DNA of 64,000 nt from Oscillospiraceae bacterium (GCA_017414435.1 JAFQMN010000001.1:62001-126000), one strand, 5' to 3'; shown: positions 45,086 through 54,317, numbered from the stretch's first letter. Translations and numbers: made by a program. The notes: generated by a model not told the origin, from the sequence alone.

Positions 45086-46455
45086 TACATAAATACTGTT
45101 TAAATGGAATATATGTTGCTGTTGATGCCAACAGCGGTAGCGTGCATATTATAGACAAAATCGTTTATGATATATTAGATTTTCTAGAGCCGCCGCTTTC
45201 TAAAGACGTACCACAAGAGTTAATTTTAAATTTAGATTACCCATTAGAAGAAATCAAAGAAGCATATAACGAAATAGTTAAATTGTATGAATCTAATACG
45301 TTATTTTCTAAAGAGGTAAACCCAAATGTTTCTTTCTCTGCAAACGAGTCTATTCCAATAAAATCTGCATGCCTCCATATCTCGCACGATTGTAATTTGC
45401 GATGCCGATATTGTTTTGCATCCACCGGTAACTTTGGCGGCAGGCGCGAGAATATGCCGCTTGAAGTTGGCAAACGTGCAATTAATTTTTTAATTAAGCG
45501 GTCTTTAAACCGTAAAAACCTAGAGGTAGATTTTTTTGGCGGAGAACCTTTGCTCAATTTTGAGGTGGTTGAAGGTATAGTTGATTATGCCAGAAGCTTG
45601 GAACAGCAAAATAATAAAAAATTCCGTTTTACCATAACCACAAACGGAATAAATTTAGATTCACATAAAATAGATTTTATAAACAAAGAGATGTCTAACG
45701 TTGTGCTCTCTATAGATGGCCGCAAAGCCGTGAACGACTATATGCGCATCACACCAAACGGTTCCGGCACCTATGATATTATTCTGCCTAAATTTAAAGA
45801 ACTAGTTATTAAAAGAGGGTTTAAAAACTACTATGTGCGTGGTACATTCACTAAAAACAATCTAGATTTTACAAACGATGTTTTACACCTTGCAGACCTT
45901 GGTTTTGATCAAATTTCCATTGAACCTGCAGCCCTTGACCAGCATCTGCCATACGCAATAGATGAAGCTTCTTTAGCACGCATTTGCAGTGAATATGAAA
46001 CCCTTATGAATAAAATCATAGAGAGAGCAAAACAAAAAAAATACTTTAACTTCTTTCACTTTTCTGTTAACTCGCAGCATGCACCTTGCCTTTCTAAACG
46101 CATAAAAGGGTGTGGTGCCGGCACAGAATACATTGCAGTAACTCCCAGTGGAGATATTTACCCATGCCACCAGTTTGTGGGTGTGCCGGAATATATAATG
46201 GGTAATGTTATAGATGGTACTTTTCAGACCGATAAGCAAGCTCAGTTTGCTAATGTTAATATCTATTCAAAAAACGGCTGCAATGAATGCTGGGCTAAAT
46301 ATTATTGCAGTGGTGGGTGTAACGCTAATAATTTTAAATTCGAACATAATATACTTCAGCCATATAAAATCAACTGCCAGCTACAAAAAAAGCGTTTAGA
46401 ATGTGCATTTGTACTGCATGCTATTTTAAATTCCACACAAAACACTCCAGCATAA
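45082..46455 (+). CDS. scfB: SCIFF-peptide radical SAM maturase (SPASM domain)
   Basis: This 457-residue enzyme installs thioether cross-links in Cys-rich peptides. The N-terminal 80 residues (NGIYVAVDANSGSVHIIDKI) are the RRE-like peptide-binding part characteristic of SCIFF maturases. The radical SAM motif HDCNLRCRYC has Cys105, Cys109 and Cys112, followed by FASTGNFGG, which is diagnostic. The C-terminal SPASM domain has CGAGTEYIAVTPSGDIYPC, then NECWAKYYCSGGC. The 46-residue SCIFF precursor that usually lies directly upstream is missing here; NhaC overlaps the start instead. Confidence 0.93.
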   Translation: MIHKYCLNGIYVAVDANSGSVHIIDKIVYDILDFLEPPLSKDVPQELILNLDYPLEEIKEAYNEIVKLYESNTLFSKEVNPNVSFSANESIPIKSACLHISHDCNLRCRYCFASTGNFGGRRENMPLEVGKRAINFLIKRSLNRKNLEVDFFGGEPLLNFEVVEGIVDYARSLEQQNNKKFRFTITTNGINLDSHKIDFINKEMSNVVLSIDGRKAVNDYMRITPNGSGTYDIILPKFKELVIKRGFKNYYVRGTFTKNNLDFTNDVLHLADLGFDQISIEPAALDQHLPYAIDEASLARICSEYETLMNKIIERAKQKKYFNFFHFSVNSQHAPCLSKRIKGCGAGTEYIAVTPSGDIYPCHQFVGVPEYIMGNVIDGTFQTDKQAQFANVNIYSKNGCNECWAKYYCSGGCNANNFKFEHNILQPYKINCQLQKKRLECAFVLHAILNSTQNTPA

Positions 46456-46482
46456 AAATTATGAGGTATTAAAAATGAAATT

Positions 46483-47367
46483 TTGCAAAAACTTATCTGC
46501 ATTGTGTTCGTTCTTTTTCAAATATCTTGTAGAGAGGTGAGTGCATTCTTTGGTAACACACATTTTAATCTGGGTAAAAAGATAATAGCAGAATCAAAAA
46601 TCGACCTCTCGCATAAAGAGATGAATGCATTTCTTGCTGGCTTAGTTTATGCAGATATCGGCTATTTTAAGTTCGATAAAGAAATTCGTAAAAAATGCAA
46701 AAAGCGAATAAATTCAGACGACGAAATATTTGCTGCAAAACTTGCTGAATGTGCTAAAACACCAGCAGAGATGTGGTTTGCGCGGAGTTTTGCAATGCAT
46801 GCATTTCAAGATAGTATAGCCAGAAAGTTTTTAGATGATATTTTTGGTACTCTAACTAAAGGTTTTAATAAAAAAACTAGCAAATTGCAATATCTAGCCG
46901 ACTTTGGTTTATATATCTTGAATTGTGGCTTTTTAGATTATTATTTTTGCGTACAACAAAACAGCTTTATTTATAACAGCTTTTTAGATAAATTCAATTC
47001 AGATGAAATTGCCGCTAATATTGGTAGTCTTGACAAAATCATAGGGATTGCTTCTACTAAAATCGCCACATCAATTTTAGATAATTACTATAGTTCAATA
47101 AAAAAAGAATCGTTAATACTTTATGATGAACTTATAAAACAAGCCTATCTCTCTTTGGGCTTAAATGTAACCATAGAAGAATTGCATGAACAATCTGCTA
47201 ATATTGTTAGTGCTTTTGTAATACTTTCTGGTTTAAATTCAAAACGCTCCATATCTGAAGAACTAGCTAATAAAATTGAATTAAAAACTCAAGAGTTAGT
47301 TAACGAATGTTTATCTTACTTAGAGTTGCTGCTTAAAGATCCTCGTTTCATAACTCCCAAAATATAA
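46483..47367 (+). CDS. Exported zinc-dependent phospholipase C-like protein (start uncertain)
   Basis: This 294-residue protein begins with a hydrophobic signal-like segment (KLICIVFVLFQISCREVSAF), then FGNTHFNLGKKI, FLAGLVYADIGYF and SFAMHAFQDSIARKF. The spaced His and Asp residues match the zinc-binding pattern of bacterial phospholipase C / S1-P1-like proteins, so a metal-dependent hydrolase fold is likely. The frame starts at TTG 46483 with no good ribosome site. A better ATG at 46474 behind ATGAGG runs in another frame to a stop after 21 residues, so the start or frame near the signal peptide needs checking. Confidence 0.6.
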   Translation: MQKLICIVFVLFQISCREVSAFFGNTHFNLGKKIIAESKIDLSHKEMNAFLAGLVYADIGYFKFDKEIRKKCKKRINSDDEIFAAKLAECAKTPAEMWFARSFAMHAFQDSIARKFLDDIFGTLTKGFNKKTSKLQYLADFGLYILNCGFLDYYFCVQQNSFIYNSFLDKFNSDEIAANIGSLDKIIGIASTKIATSILDNYYSSIKKESLILYDELIKQAYLSLGLNVTIEELHEQSANIVSAFVILSGLNSKRSISEELANKIELKTQELVNECLSYLELLLKDPRFITPKI

Positions 47368-47387
47368 AAAAATCCTCCATAGAGCAG

Positions 47388-47605
47388 GGGTTTCTTTTAT
47401 CCGCCAAATTTTCAAAAAGTACAAAAAAACTCAAATGTTTCGCTTTTAAATCAGAACATAGCTAACCCCCGCTGTGCGGGGGTTAGCTATTCTTAGTTTT
47501 TTAAAAATGTACAAAAAAACTTAAGTTTGCGGCTTTATTAAAACATTTTTTTGATTTTGTTCCACGTGGAACAAATGTTAATAACTTTTTTGTGCGTAAA
47601 ATTTT
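47388..47605 (-). repeat. Dispersed intergenic repeat, copy F (inverted)
   Basis: Read on the minus strand it has ACGCACAAAAAAGTTATTAA, the palindrome at 47558-47573, TTTTAATAAAGCCGC, a TTTTTTTGTACATTTTTAAAAAACTAAGAA block, the hairpin TAGCTAACCCCC/GGGGGTTAGCTA at 47459-47489, and the ATTTAAAAGC block. Confidence 0.9.
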
Positions 47606-47617
47606 CTAATTTAATAA

Positions 47618-47655
47618 AAGTGTAGTAACCATTTTTGATTACTACACTTCATTTT
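47618..47655 (-). terminator. Terminator of the OppA-like gene
   Basis: AAGTGTAGTAA pairs with TTACTACACTT, an 11-base stem with A/T runs, 17 bases beyond the stop of the minus-strand gene. Confidence 0.8.
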
Positions 47656-47666
47656 TTGTCTTTTTA

Positions 47667-49298
47667 TTATTTTACATCCGCATCTCCAAAATACACTAGT
47701 CCCATACAATTTAAATGCCAACCCGTTATATTTGATTTAATCAGTAGGGAATTGGTGCCAAAAAATAACGGTATACAAACTGAATCGTCCTCTATCATCT
47801 TTTCGGCTTTATATATAGCTGCATCGCGTTCATCGCCCACAGTAGTCTTTATAACATTAACTAAATCGTTATATTCTTTATTGTGATACTCTGCCTTTGG
47901 ATTTTTACATTTTGGATCATCTTTAAATACCTCTATCGGTTCAAGAACATCCGGGCAACCTACTCCAAATCTAACTCTGCACATACCAGGGAATGACTTT
48001 TCATTTAATAATGTTTCATAAGTATTCCATTCCTGAATCGAAATATCAACTTCTATTCCTAAATTCTTCTTCCACTCTTCTTGCAAATAACTCATAATTT
48101 TTTTATTTGCCGCACTCTCATTGCATAGCAGTTCAATTTTGGGCATATTCTTACCTTCTGGGTAGCCAGCCTCTGCTAATAATGCACGAGCTTTTGCAAA
48201 ATCTCCGTCACTGGTACTGCGTCCATATTCTCCAATAACATTTCTTATCTCTTCACCTTTCGAATTTAAAAATCCAAATGGTATATAAGTTGCTGTTGCT
48301 CTTTCGCCTGTTTTGCCCAGTACATCTCTAACTAACTTTTCACGGTCAACAGCTAAATTCAAAGCTTTTCTTATTCTTTTATCTTTTAAAACCGGATTGC
48401 TGAAATTAAATATTAACATATAAGTATCCAAGCTTGGTTCGGTATGATACTCACCTGTGTTTATTGCATCTTTTGCTATATTTTCTGTAACATCACTAAT
48501 AGCATCAATTTTACCTTGTTTATAAGCTGTATACGCCGAATCTAAACTTTTCATTACTTTAAATATTAATCTATCTATCTTTATCTTATCTTTATCGTAA
48601 TAATATGGGTTTTTCTCTAAAACTATTTCTTCATTAAGTGCACATTTTTTTAATACAAACGGGCCATTCGATACAATAGTCTTTTCATCGTTAGCCCATT
48701 TGCCTTCGTTGTCAACAATATCTTTGCGTAACGGGCAGAATGTGGGTGAAGCTAACATACTAATAAAACCCTGAGATGGCTTAACTAACTTCACCTGCAA
48801 AGTTTTATCATCTAAAGCCTTTACTCCTAACGTTTCTGGTTTTTTCTTTTTATTTAAAATATCTTCCGCATTTTCAATAACGTCAAAAGAAGTTACCCCT
48901 TGATTCTCAATTTCTGGTGAAACTGCTCTTTTCCAAGCAAATTCAAAATCTTGTGCTTTTACTGGCTGTCCGTCACTCCATTTTGCATCTTTTAATTTAA
49001 AAGTATAAGTTAAACCATCTTTAGAAATCTCTTCAGATTCTGCCAATGCTTTTTCAGTTCTTATATCTTTAATTCTATAAAGACCTTCAAACAAATGCCC
49101 TAATACCTTCCATGTTTCAAAAGAACTGCTAATCTGCGGATCTAATGTGCCAGATTCCGATGATAAATGCCAAGTTATAGATTTCTTTGAATTAGCCGCT
49201 CCGTTGTTATCTTCGGTTTTAATTGAACACCCCGAAAGACTCCCGGCCAACATTGTTACCACCAAGGCGATAGAAATCGCTTTATTTTTCCACTCCAT
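47667..49298 (-). CDS. oppA: Peptide ABC transporter substrate-binding lipoprotein
   Basis: This 543-residue lipoprotein has a signal with lipobox LSGC (KAISIALVVTMLAGSLSGCS). The mature part is a family 5 solute-binding protein with ITWHLSSESGTLDPQISSSF, the LTYTFKLKDAKWSDGQPVKAQDF segment and the RKALNLAVDREKLVRDVLG region. It binds oligopeptides for import. No permease or ATPase gene is adjacent; an unrelated permease gene is divergent. It therefore works with a transporter encoded elsewhere. Confidence 0.93.
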   Translation of the reverse strand: MEWKNKAISIALVVTMLAGSLSGCSIKTEDNNGAANSKKSITWHLSSESGTLDPQISSSFETWKVLGHLFEGLYRIKDIRTEKALAESEEISKDGLTYTFKLKDAKWSDGQPVKAQDFEFAWKRAVSPEIENQGVTSFDVIENAEDILNKKKKPETLGVKALDDKTLQVKLVKPSQGFISMLASPTFCPLRKDIVDNEGKWANDEKTIVSNGPFVLKKCALNEEIVLEKNPYYYDKDKIKIDRLIFKVMKSLDSAYTAYKQGKIDAISDVTENIAKDAINTGEYHTEPSLDTYMLIFNFSNPVLKDKRIRKALNLAVDREKLVRDVLGKTGERATATYIPFGFLNSKGEEIRNVIGEYGRSTSDGDFAKARALLAEAGYPEGKNMPKIELLCNESAANKKIMSYLQEEWKKNLGIEVDISIQEWNTYETLLNEKSFPGMCRVRFGVGCPDVLEPIEVFKDDPKCKNPKAEYHNKEYNDLVNVIKTTVGDERDAAIYKAEKMIEDDSVCIPLFFGTNSLLIKSNITGWHLNCMGLVYFGDADVK

Positions 49299-49456
49299 AA
49301 AATATACTCCTTTGTTTTTTTTGTTTTGCTATCTCCTAATTCCCCTTCTAACAAAGATTATAATTCAAAGAGTTGGCTTTTTTCAATAATTTTAAATTAT
49401 TTTGTCGCTAATTTAACTGTTTTTTGTAACTTTATAGTGAATTTTTAAAATTCGCC

Positions 49457-49486
49457 TTGCCAAATTGCCATAATATGTGTTATAAT
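49457..49486 (+). promoter_or_regulatory. Promoter of the amino-acid permease gene
   Basis: TTGCCA at 49457-49462 and TATAAT at 49481-49486 are separated by 18 bases, 106 bases before the start. Confidence 0.6.
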
Positions 49487-49591
49487 TTTCTTATTGCCCC
49501 CTCATTTTAACGTTCTCTATTCTCAAATCATACTTCTTTTTCATCTAAAAGAATAGGGCAAATTTTATATTACAGAAAGGGTTGATTCTTT

Positions 49592-50947
49592 ATGACAGAA
49601 AACACAGAACAAAGACGATTCGGTCTTTTTTCTACAATAACCATGGTTTTGGGAATAGTTATTGGTTCTGGAATCTTCTTTAAAAGCGATAACGTAATAA
49701 CAGCTACTAACGGGAGTATACTTTTAGGTTTACTCGCATTTTGTATTGCGGGGCTTAGCATTGTGTTTGGTTGCCTCAGTATTTCTGAACTTGCTACAAG
49801 AACAGATAAAATTGGTGGCGTTATTGCATATGCAGATGTTTTTGTTAACAAACAATTCTCTAGCATAATAGGCTGGATGAACTTATTAATATATTTTCCC
49901 GCAGTAATTAGCACTGTAACCTACGTTTGCGGTACGTTCGCCTGCCAGCTGTTTGGCATAGCTCCTTCGCTAGAACATCACTATTTAGTGGGTGGCTGCT
50001 TCTTTTTAGGTTTGTTGCTATTTAATCTGTTTCCTAACTTTGGCGGCAGATTCCAAAGCTTTTCTACCATTGTAAAATTCATTCCGCTGTTGCTCTTTGC
50101 AATTGCCGGTTTTGTGTTCGGTAACCCGTCAGAGATTCATCTGTCTGATTTCTCTACCGCGTGCCATTCAACTTTTTGGTTGGCTGCAGTAAGCCCTATT
50201 GCTTTTGCTTTCGACGGCTGGATTGTTGCAACTACAATAACACACGAAATTAAAAATCCAAAGAAGAATATTCCTCTTGCATTCACTCTTGCTCCACTAA
50301 TTGTTCTGCTGGCATACATCACATACTTTATCGGTATCTGCATATACCTTGGAACAGACACTATTATAGCAAATGGCAATGCTCACTTAAGCATTGCAGC
50401 AGAAAGATTACTAGGTTCAAGCGGCGCAAAAATTATATTAACATTTATTATAGCATCAGTTTTAGGCACTTTAAACGGCAATTTAATGGGTTCACTTAGA
50501 GCACCAGAGGCCTTAGCTATAAGGCATGTTTTCCCCGCAGAAAAACGTTTTAAAACACCTAAAAACATGTGTGCTTCTAAAGCTTCTTTTGTGCTGGTTT
50601 TTTGTTTAGCAATAATTTTCTCTTTGGTTAATTACTTGCTTAAAAAATTCGAGTTCATTCCACTTTCTTTCGATTTCTCTGAATTTGCAATTGCTTCTTG
50701 CTTCCTATTCTATATTGTGTTGTATATTCAGGTTATAAAGCTCAAAAAATCAAAACAAATTAAGAGCTTCTTTAAGGGGTATATTTGCCCTGTGCTTGCA
50801 ATTGCCGGTGCTTTAATCATGGTAACTGGCGGCGTTTTAACTGGCCTGGCTTCTCCTGTTTGTTTTGCAGGCTTTTTGGGAGTTGCATCTATTGTTATCA
50901 TCACCGCTGTACTTTTTGCAAATAAAAAACCGGCTTTAAACGAATAA
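49592..50947 (+). CDS. APC-superfamily amino-acid permease
   Basis: This 451-residue protein has twelve hydrophobic segments. The N-terminal signature GLFSTITMVLGIVIGSGIFF is the unwound helix 1 of APC transporters. FAFDGWIVATTITHEIKNPK is the helix 6 region typical of the LAT/SteT-like subgroup, which exchanges serine, threonine or other neutral amino acids. The substrate is not predictable. It is a single gene, with AGAAAGGG before the start and its own terminator. Confidence 0.92.
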   Translation: MTENTEQRRFGLFSTITMVLGIVIGSGIFFKSDNVITATNGSILLGLLAFCIAGLSIVFGCLSISELATRTDKIGGVIAYADVFVNKQFSSIIGWMNLLIYFPAVISTVTYVCGTFACQLFGIAPSLEHHYLVGGCFFLGLLLFNLFPNFGGRFQSFSTIVKFIPLLLFAIAGFVFGNPSEIHLSDFSTACHSTFWLAAVSPIAFAFDGWIVATTITHEIKNPKKNIPLAFTLAPLIVLLAYITYFIGICIYLGTDTIIANGNAHLSIAAERLLGSSGAKIILTFIIASVLGTLNGNLMGSLRAPEALAIRHVFPAEKRFKTPKNMCASKASFVLVFCLAIIFSLVNYLLKKFEFIPLSFDFSEFAIASCFLFYIVLYIQVIKLKKSKQIKSFFKGYICPVLAIAGALIMVTGGVLTGLASPVCFAGFLGVASIVIITAVLFANKKPALNE

Positions 50948-50965
50948 TAACTTACTATAATAATC

Positions 50966-51003
50966 ACAAAAAACCACCTCGGCTATTCGAGGTGGTTTTT
51001 AAA
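50966..51003 (+). terminator. Terminator of the permease gene
   Basis: AAAACCACCTCG pairs with CGAGGTGGTTTT around GCTATT, with a T-run after. Confidence 0.9.
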
Positions 51004-51107
51004 GCGTAAATTTAAAGCATAAAGATGGATAACATTTTACATGACTAAACATACATAACGCTTGCAAAGGTTTAATTTGCGCGTGATTAAATACATAAAA
51101 ACACAAA

Positions 51108-51146
51108 ATAAAAGAGACCCCGCTTCCCTCAGGGCCTCTTTTTGAT
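51108..51146 (-). terminator. Terminator of the large surface protein gene
   Basis: AAAAGAGGCCCT and GGGGTCTCTTTT on the minus strand form a bulged stem followed by ATTTT. Confidence 0.7.
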
Positions 51147-51166
51147 GTGCTTTATATACTCGTATA

Positions 51167-53872
51167 TTATAGTGTTTTGAAGCTTACATATTTTACTATG
51201 CCTTTGCTATCTTTTTCTATTTTGTCTACTTTATAGCCTTCAGCTGGATTGCAGTAAAATACGGTTTTGCCTGTTTTTCTATCGTATCTATAACCGGCAT
51301 CGCCACCCACACCAGTTACAACGCGGCCTGTGCCTACAAAGCCTTTTTCTAATTTAATTATTCTATGCGGCTTTGCTGCACTAGAAGGATTACTTGCGCT
51401 GTTTTCTATTGTGTATGTTGTTACTTTAGGTGCTAAATAATTACTACTATCTTCATTAACGGTTACTGTTAATGTATAACTGCCTTCTGGAATACTTATT
51501 GATTCAAAAATACCTTTCGTTGTTGTATTTTCACTCAAAGGAGTTGCGCCTATCTTTAATGTTATTCCAGTTGAATCTTCACCTGTTATTGCTTTACCTA
51601 CCTCATTTTGTAGTGCAACGTGAACTGGGCAAAGTTTTGTTATTGTAACAGTTTTTTCTAACGTTCTTACTACTTTAATTTCAGATGCATTTTGCTCTAC
51701 TGTATATGCTGCTCCGTCTGGCGGTGTTACCGTTAATGTGTATGTGCCTTCTGAAATGTTCTTTGCCGGCTCAAACGATTCACTGCTTGCTTTATATGTT
51801 AACGGAATTGCATCTTCTGTTCCTTTTTGCAGCTCAACCTTCATATTATCTGCACCTGTTATCTCGTTGCCTAAACTATCTTTTAACTTAATGTAAACTG
51901 GGTATGTTTTATGCAACGAACACTCATTCACCGTTTCACCGTCAACTGTAAGATTTTCCCACTGTGTTTGGCTAAGCGCAGAACCATGCAATACAATCTT
52001 TAAATTATAGCTCCCCTCCGCCAAAGCTGTGTTAGATTTAAATGCCTGTTTCGTCGCATCATAACTCCAGAGGGTACTAACAACACTGCCATCTCTGCTT
52101 AAGGTAAAGGTCATATTAGCTGCATCTGTCATTATCTCATCGGCATCGTCTTTTAATTGAACGTAAATCGGGAAAAGCTTTGTTAATGTAACTGTTTTTG
52201 CCGTCCCGTCTACCTCCACTGGGAACTCGCTTTGAGCTAATGTATTTCCTGCCCATGTAACAGAGAGTGTGTAGCTGCCGCCTGGAATAGTACTATTTGA
52301 GGTAAATGTTGCGCCCTCTTGTGCCCAGGCACCAGGTGCCACTTTTGTTGTTCCTGCGCTATCTTTTAACGTTAAGCTAATTCCGGTTGTGTTAGAGATT
52401 GCGCCGTCTTTATCGTGCAGTTCAACCACTGCATTGCAATTGTTCACTATTTCAACTGTATCCATTGAACCGTTTACAGGGATCTCTCTTGCATAGGTCA
52501 CGTTATCTTCCGTGGTTTCTAACCATGCTTTGCAACCTGCAAAACTGGTTGCACTGGCACGGATTTCGTTTGCTGTAAAGGTTGTGCTTCCCTCTATTTT
52601 TTTGGAGTATACCCAATCTTCCATGCCGTCGTTACCCTGAATGTAGAGGTACTCATCGCCGGTGCCCTCCGAACCTTTTGTTACCGTAACTTTTCTGCCG
52701 GAGGTCGTCGCTGTGGCCTTGATTTTATCACCTTGCGAAGGTTCTGCAACGCGGAGGTATACCCCATCGCTGAGGGCGCTAGATGATTGCAGCTCCGCCG
52801 CAGGCGCAGCTGCAGATGCGAAGATGACAGATTGCAGATTCAGCGCGCAAGCGGGGACGCACCTATAGCTATAGTGGACACCGTAGTTCCTCACACAGTA
52901 GCCAGTACTAGCACCCAGCGCATTGTCGCTATAGCTCGCGTACGGAGAACGCAACCAGAACCACCGACCGTTTGAATAAGCAATGGTATACGGACTATCT
53001 GTGGCACCAGTTGCCGCAACAAGACCTACCTTTAAGCCGTTATTCACCGCATCATTGCCTGTTTTGCTCTCGCTAGTATCTATTGTGTTTGCACCAACTG
53101 TAAAAAAGTGCTTATCATCACTTGTATTATAACTATATTGGCCTGCGCCTAAATAAAGCTTACTTCTTGTGCTGTAAAACTTGTTGTTTTTACTATCCCA
53201 TGTCCACACCGTTGTTGGTTTCATTAAAGCTTGTTCTGCTGTAGAAAACCTAGTTGTATCGTCTTGATATTCCTTTATCTCTTTCCATATATCACTGCCA
53301 CCAAAGTGGTTTGCGTACACCTGAGATCCCTCTTCCGGTGCATCACTTTGATAAGTACAGCCCCAGTTTTGTGAATAGCCCGCAACGTTAAACGTACCCG
53401 TATTGCCACTTCCCGTTTTGTTCGCCTCTGCTAAGAATGGCATTCCACCTATTGCTTTGTTAGAACCACCCGTACTACTAATAAGTTCCGTATCGCTCAT
53501 CGGTTGTAGTATGTCACACAAAAGCACCAAACCGCCAGTTGTTGAATCGTACCCAGCAATATACCAACCTTGATCTGCTGCAGCTGCACCACTTCCCAAA
53601 GCAATCGAGCCACTTGAAGTTGTACGTGTTCCAGTTACTTTATTAAAATTTGGGTTCTTACCAAAGTACACCTTTTGCACTGTTTTGCCTGTGAACAAGC
53701 CGAATTTTGTATCAGTTGTTTCCAAAGCAGATTTTGGAATAAACTTGGTTTCACTTGGTGTTGTTGCCGCCCTAACCCCCAAGTTAAGTTGAGTTAGCAG
53801 CATTGTTGCCGCAAGCGAACTAGAGACCACCCCCTCTAGCGCCGTTTTGAACAGTTTTTTGGTATTAACCAT
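51167..53872 (-). CDS. Large surface protein: CLec/DUF6273-like domain plus four beta-sandwich repeats
   Basis: This 901-residue exported protein has a signal peptide ending near GVRAA. Residues about 50-350 form a domain with WYIAGYDSTTGGLVLL at the start and RWFWLRSPYASYSDNALG, then CALNLQSVIFASAA at the end. This resembles DUF6273 or the FGE/C-type-lectin-like domains of many gut surface proteins. Four repeats of about 90 residues follow (each with P-I/V-x-V-x-L-K-D and S-Y-T/N-L-x-V), like prealbumin-type folds. No LPXTG motif is seen; the C-terminus is a short Gly-rich module. Codons in the domain end hint at hypervariation. Confidence 0.75.
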   Translation of the reverse strand: MVNTKKLFKTALEGVVSSSLAATMLLTQLNLGVRAATTPSETKFIPKSALETTDTKFGLFTGKTVQKVYFGKNPNFNKVTGTRTTSSGSIALGSGAAAADQGWYIAGYDSTTGGLVLLCDILQPMSDTELISSTGGSNKAIGGMPFLAEANKTGSGNTGTFNVAGYSQNWGCTYQSDAPEEGSQVYANHFGGSDIWKEIKEYQDDTTRFSTAEQALMKPTTVWTWDSKNNKFYSTRSKLYLGAGQYSYNTSDDKHFFTVGANTIDTSESKTGNDAVNNGLKVGLVAATGATDSPYTIAYSNGRWFWLRSPYASYSDNALGASTGYCVRNYGVHYSYRCVPACALNLQSVIFASAAAPAAELQSSSALSDGVYLRVAEPSQGDKIKATATTSGRKVTVTKGSEGTGDEYLYIQGNDGMEDWVYSKKIEGSTTFTANEIRASATSFAGCKAWLETTEDNVTYAREIPVNGSMDTVEIVNNCNAVVELHDKDGAISNTTGISLTLKDSAGTTKVAPGAWAQEGATFTSNSTIPGGSYTLSVTWAGNTLAQSEFPVEVDGTAKTVTLTKLFPIYVQLKDDADEIMTDAANMTFTLSRDGSVVSTLWSYDATKQAFKSNTALAEGSYNLKIVLHGSALSQTQWENLTVDGETVNECSLHKTYPVYIKLKDSLGNEITGADNMKVELQKGTEDAIPLTYKASSESFEPAKNISEGTYTLTVTPPDGAAYTVEQNASEIKVVRTLEKTVTITKLCPVHVALQNEVGKAITGEDSTGITLKIGATPLSENTTTKGIFESISIPEGSYTLTVTVNEDSSNYLAPKVTTYTIENSASNPSSAAKPHRIIKLEKGFVGTGRVVTGVGGDAGYRYDRKTGKTVFYCNPAEGYKVDKIEKDSKGIVKYVSFKTL
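52838..52970 (-). other. Candidate hypervariable (DGR VR-like) segment in the surface protein
   Basis: The coding strand from RWFWLRSP to CALNL has a series of codons that nearly all end in C or T with diverse first two bases (TAC, AGC, TAT, GAC, AAT, GGT, GCT, AGT, ACT, GGC, TGT, CAC), as expected if AAC/AAT template codons were mutated at adenines. It sits at the C-terminal end of a C-type-lectin-like domain, and the segment is locally richer in G+C. No reverse transcriptase or template repeat was found in the window. Confidence 0.4.
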
Positions 53873-54020
53873 AAAATTCTTCCCCCATTCTGCATATTTT
53901 CATGCTATTATGCATATTTATTATATTATGTTAATTTTAAAATGTCAACACCTTTTTTCTTTTTTTGCACAAAAATCCCCTCGTTGCAAGCTTAGGGTTT
54001 TTTTATTTAAATCTACAGAT

Positions 54021-54049
54021 TTGTATTTTTTTCGAGTCTATGCTAAAAT
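54021..54049 (+). promoter_or_regulatory. Sense promoter of small-peptide unit 1
   Basis: TTGTAT at 54021-54026, a 17-base spacer, then TGC-TAAAAT (extended -10) ending at 54049. The predicted transcript begins near AGTGGTAGAGATT at 54057. Confidence 0.6.
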
Positions 54050-54056
54050 ATATTTC

Positions 54057-54273
54057 AGTGGTAGAGATTTAATTTTTATGGTACCTCTCGAGCCAGACTT
54101 AAAATTTGTTGTTCGATGGAGGTGAGGCCATGAAAAAAATGCGATTAATTTCCGCGTGGTTTAAACGATTATTTACAAAAAATAATCAGCCCGTATTCAT
54201 AAAAATACAAGCCGATAATTTAAATGTAAATATTTTTATTAAAACCCGTAAAGATTAAAAGCGCAATCTCTAC
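54057..54273 (-). ncRNA. Predicted antisense RNA of unit 1
   Basis: The minus-strand promoter at 54307-54280 would start an RNA near 54273 that is complementary to the peptide mRNA of unit 1. The far end is not known; the sense start at 54057 is used as a limit. No expression data. Confidence 0.35.
54130..54258 (+). CDS. Small basic peptide, unit 1 (type I toxin-like candidate)
   Basis: This 42-residue peptide (MKKMRLISAWFKRLFTKNNQ, then PVFIKI... and ending IKTRKD) has a basic amphipathic N-terminus and an alternating hydrophobic C-terminus. GGAGGTGA at 54117-54124 is a strong ribosome site. It shares its layout (amphipathic basic helix, Q-P, hydrophobic strand with N-x-x-I, terminal K-D) with the peptide at 54429. 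A sense promoter lies to its left and a strong antisense promoter to its right, and 13-base inverted ends flank the unit. Function is inferred from this arrangement only. Confidence 0.6.
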   Translation: MKKMRLISAWFKRLFTKNNQPVFIKIQADNLNVNIFIKTRKD

Positions 54274-54279
54274 CACTTT

Positions 54280-54307
54280 ATTATATCACTTTATTTTAAT
54301 TTGTCAA
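54280..54307 (-). promoter_or_regulatory. Antisense promoter of unit 1
   Basis: On the minus strand TTGACA (54307-54302), a 16-base spacer and TATAAT (54285-54280) give a near-perfect sigma-A promoter directed against the small peptide gene. Confidence 0.75.
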
Positions 54308-54317
54308 GCCTTTGTGG

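Noticed and set aside
52662..52975. Plus-strand frames in the surface protein region
   Set aside because: They are shadows of the minus-strand gene, which has a signal peptide and domain structure.
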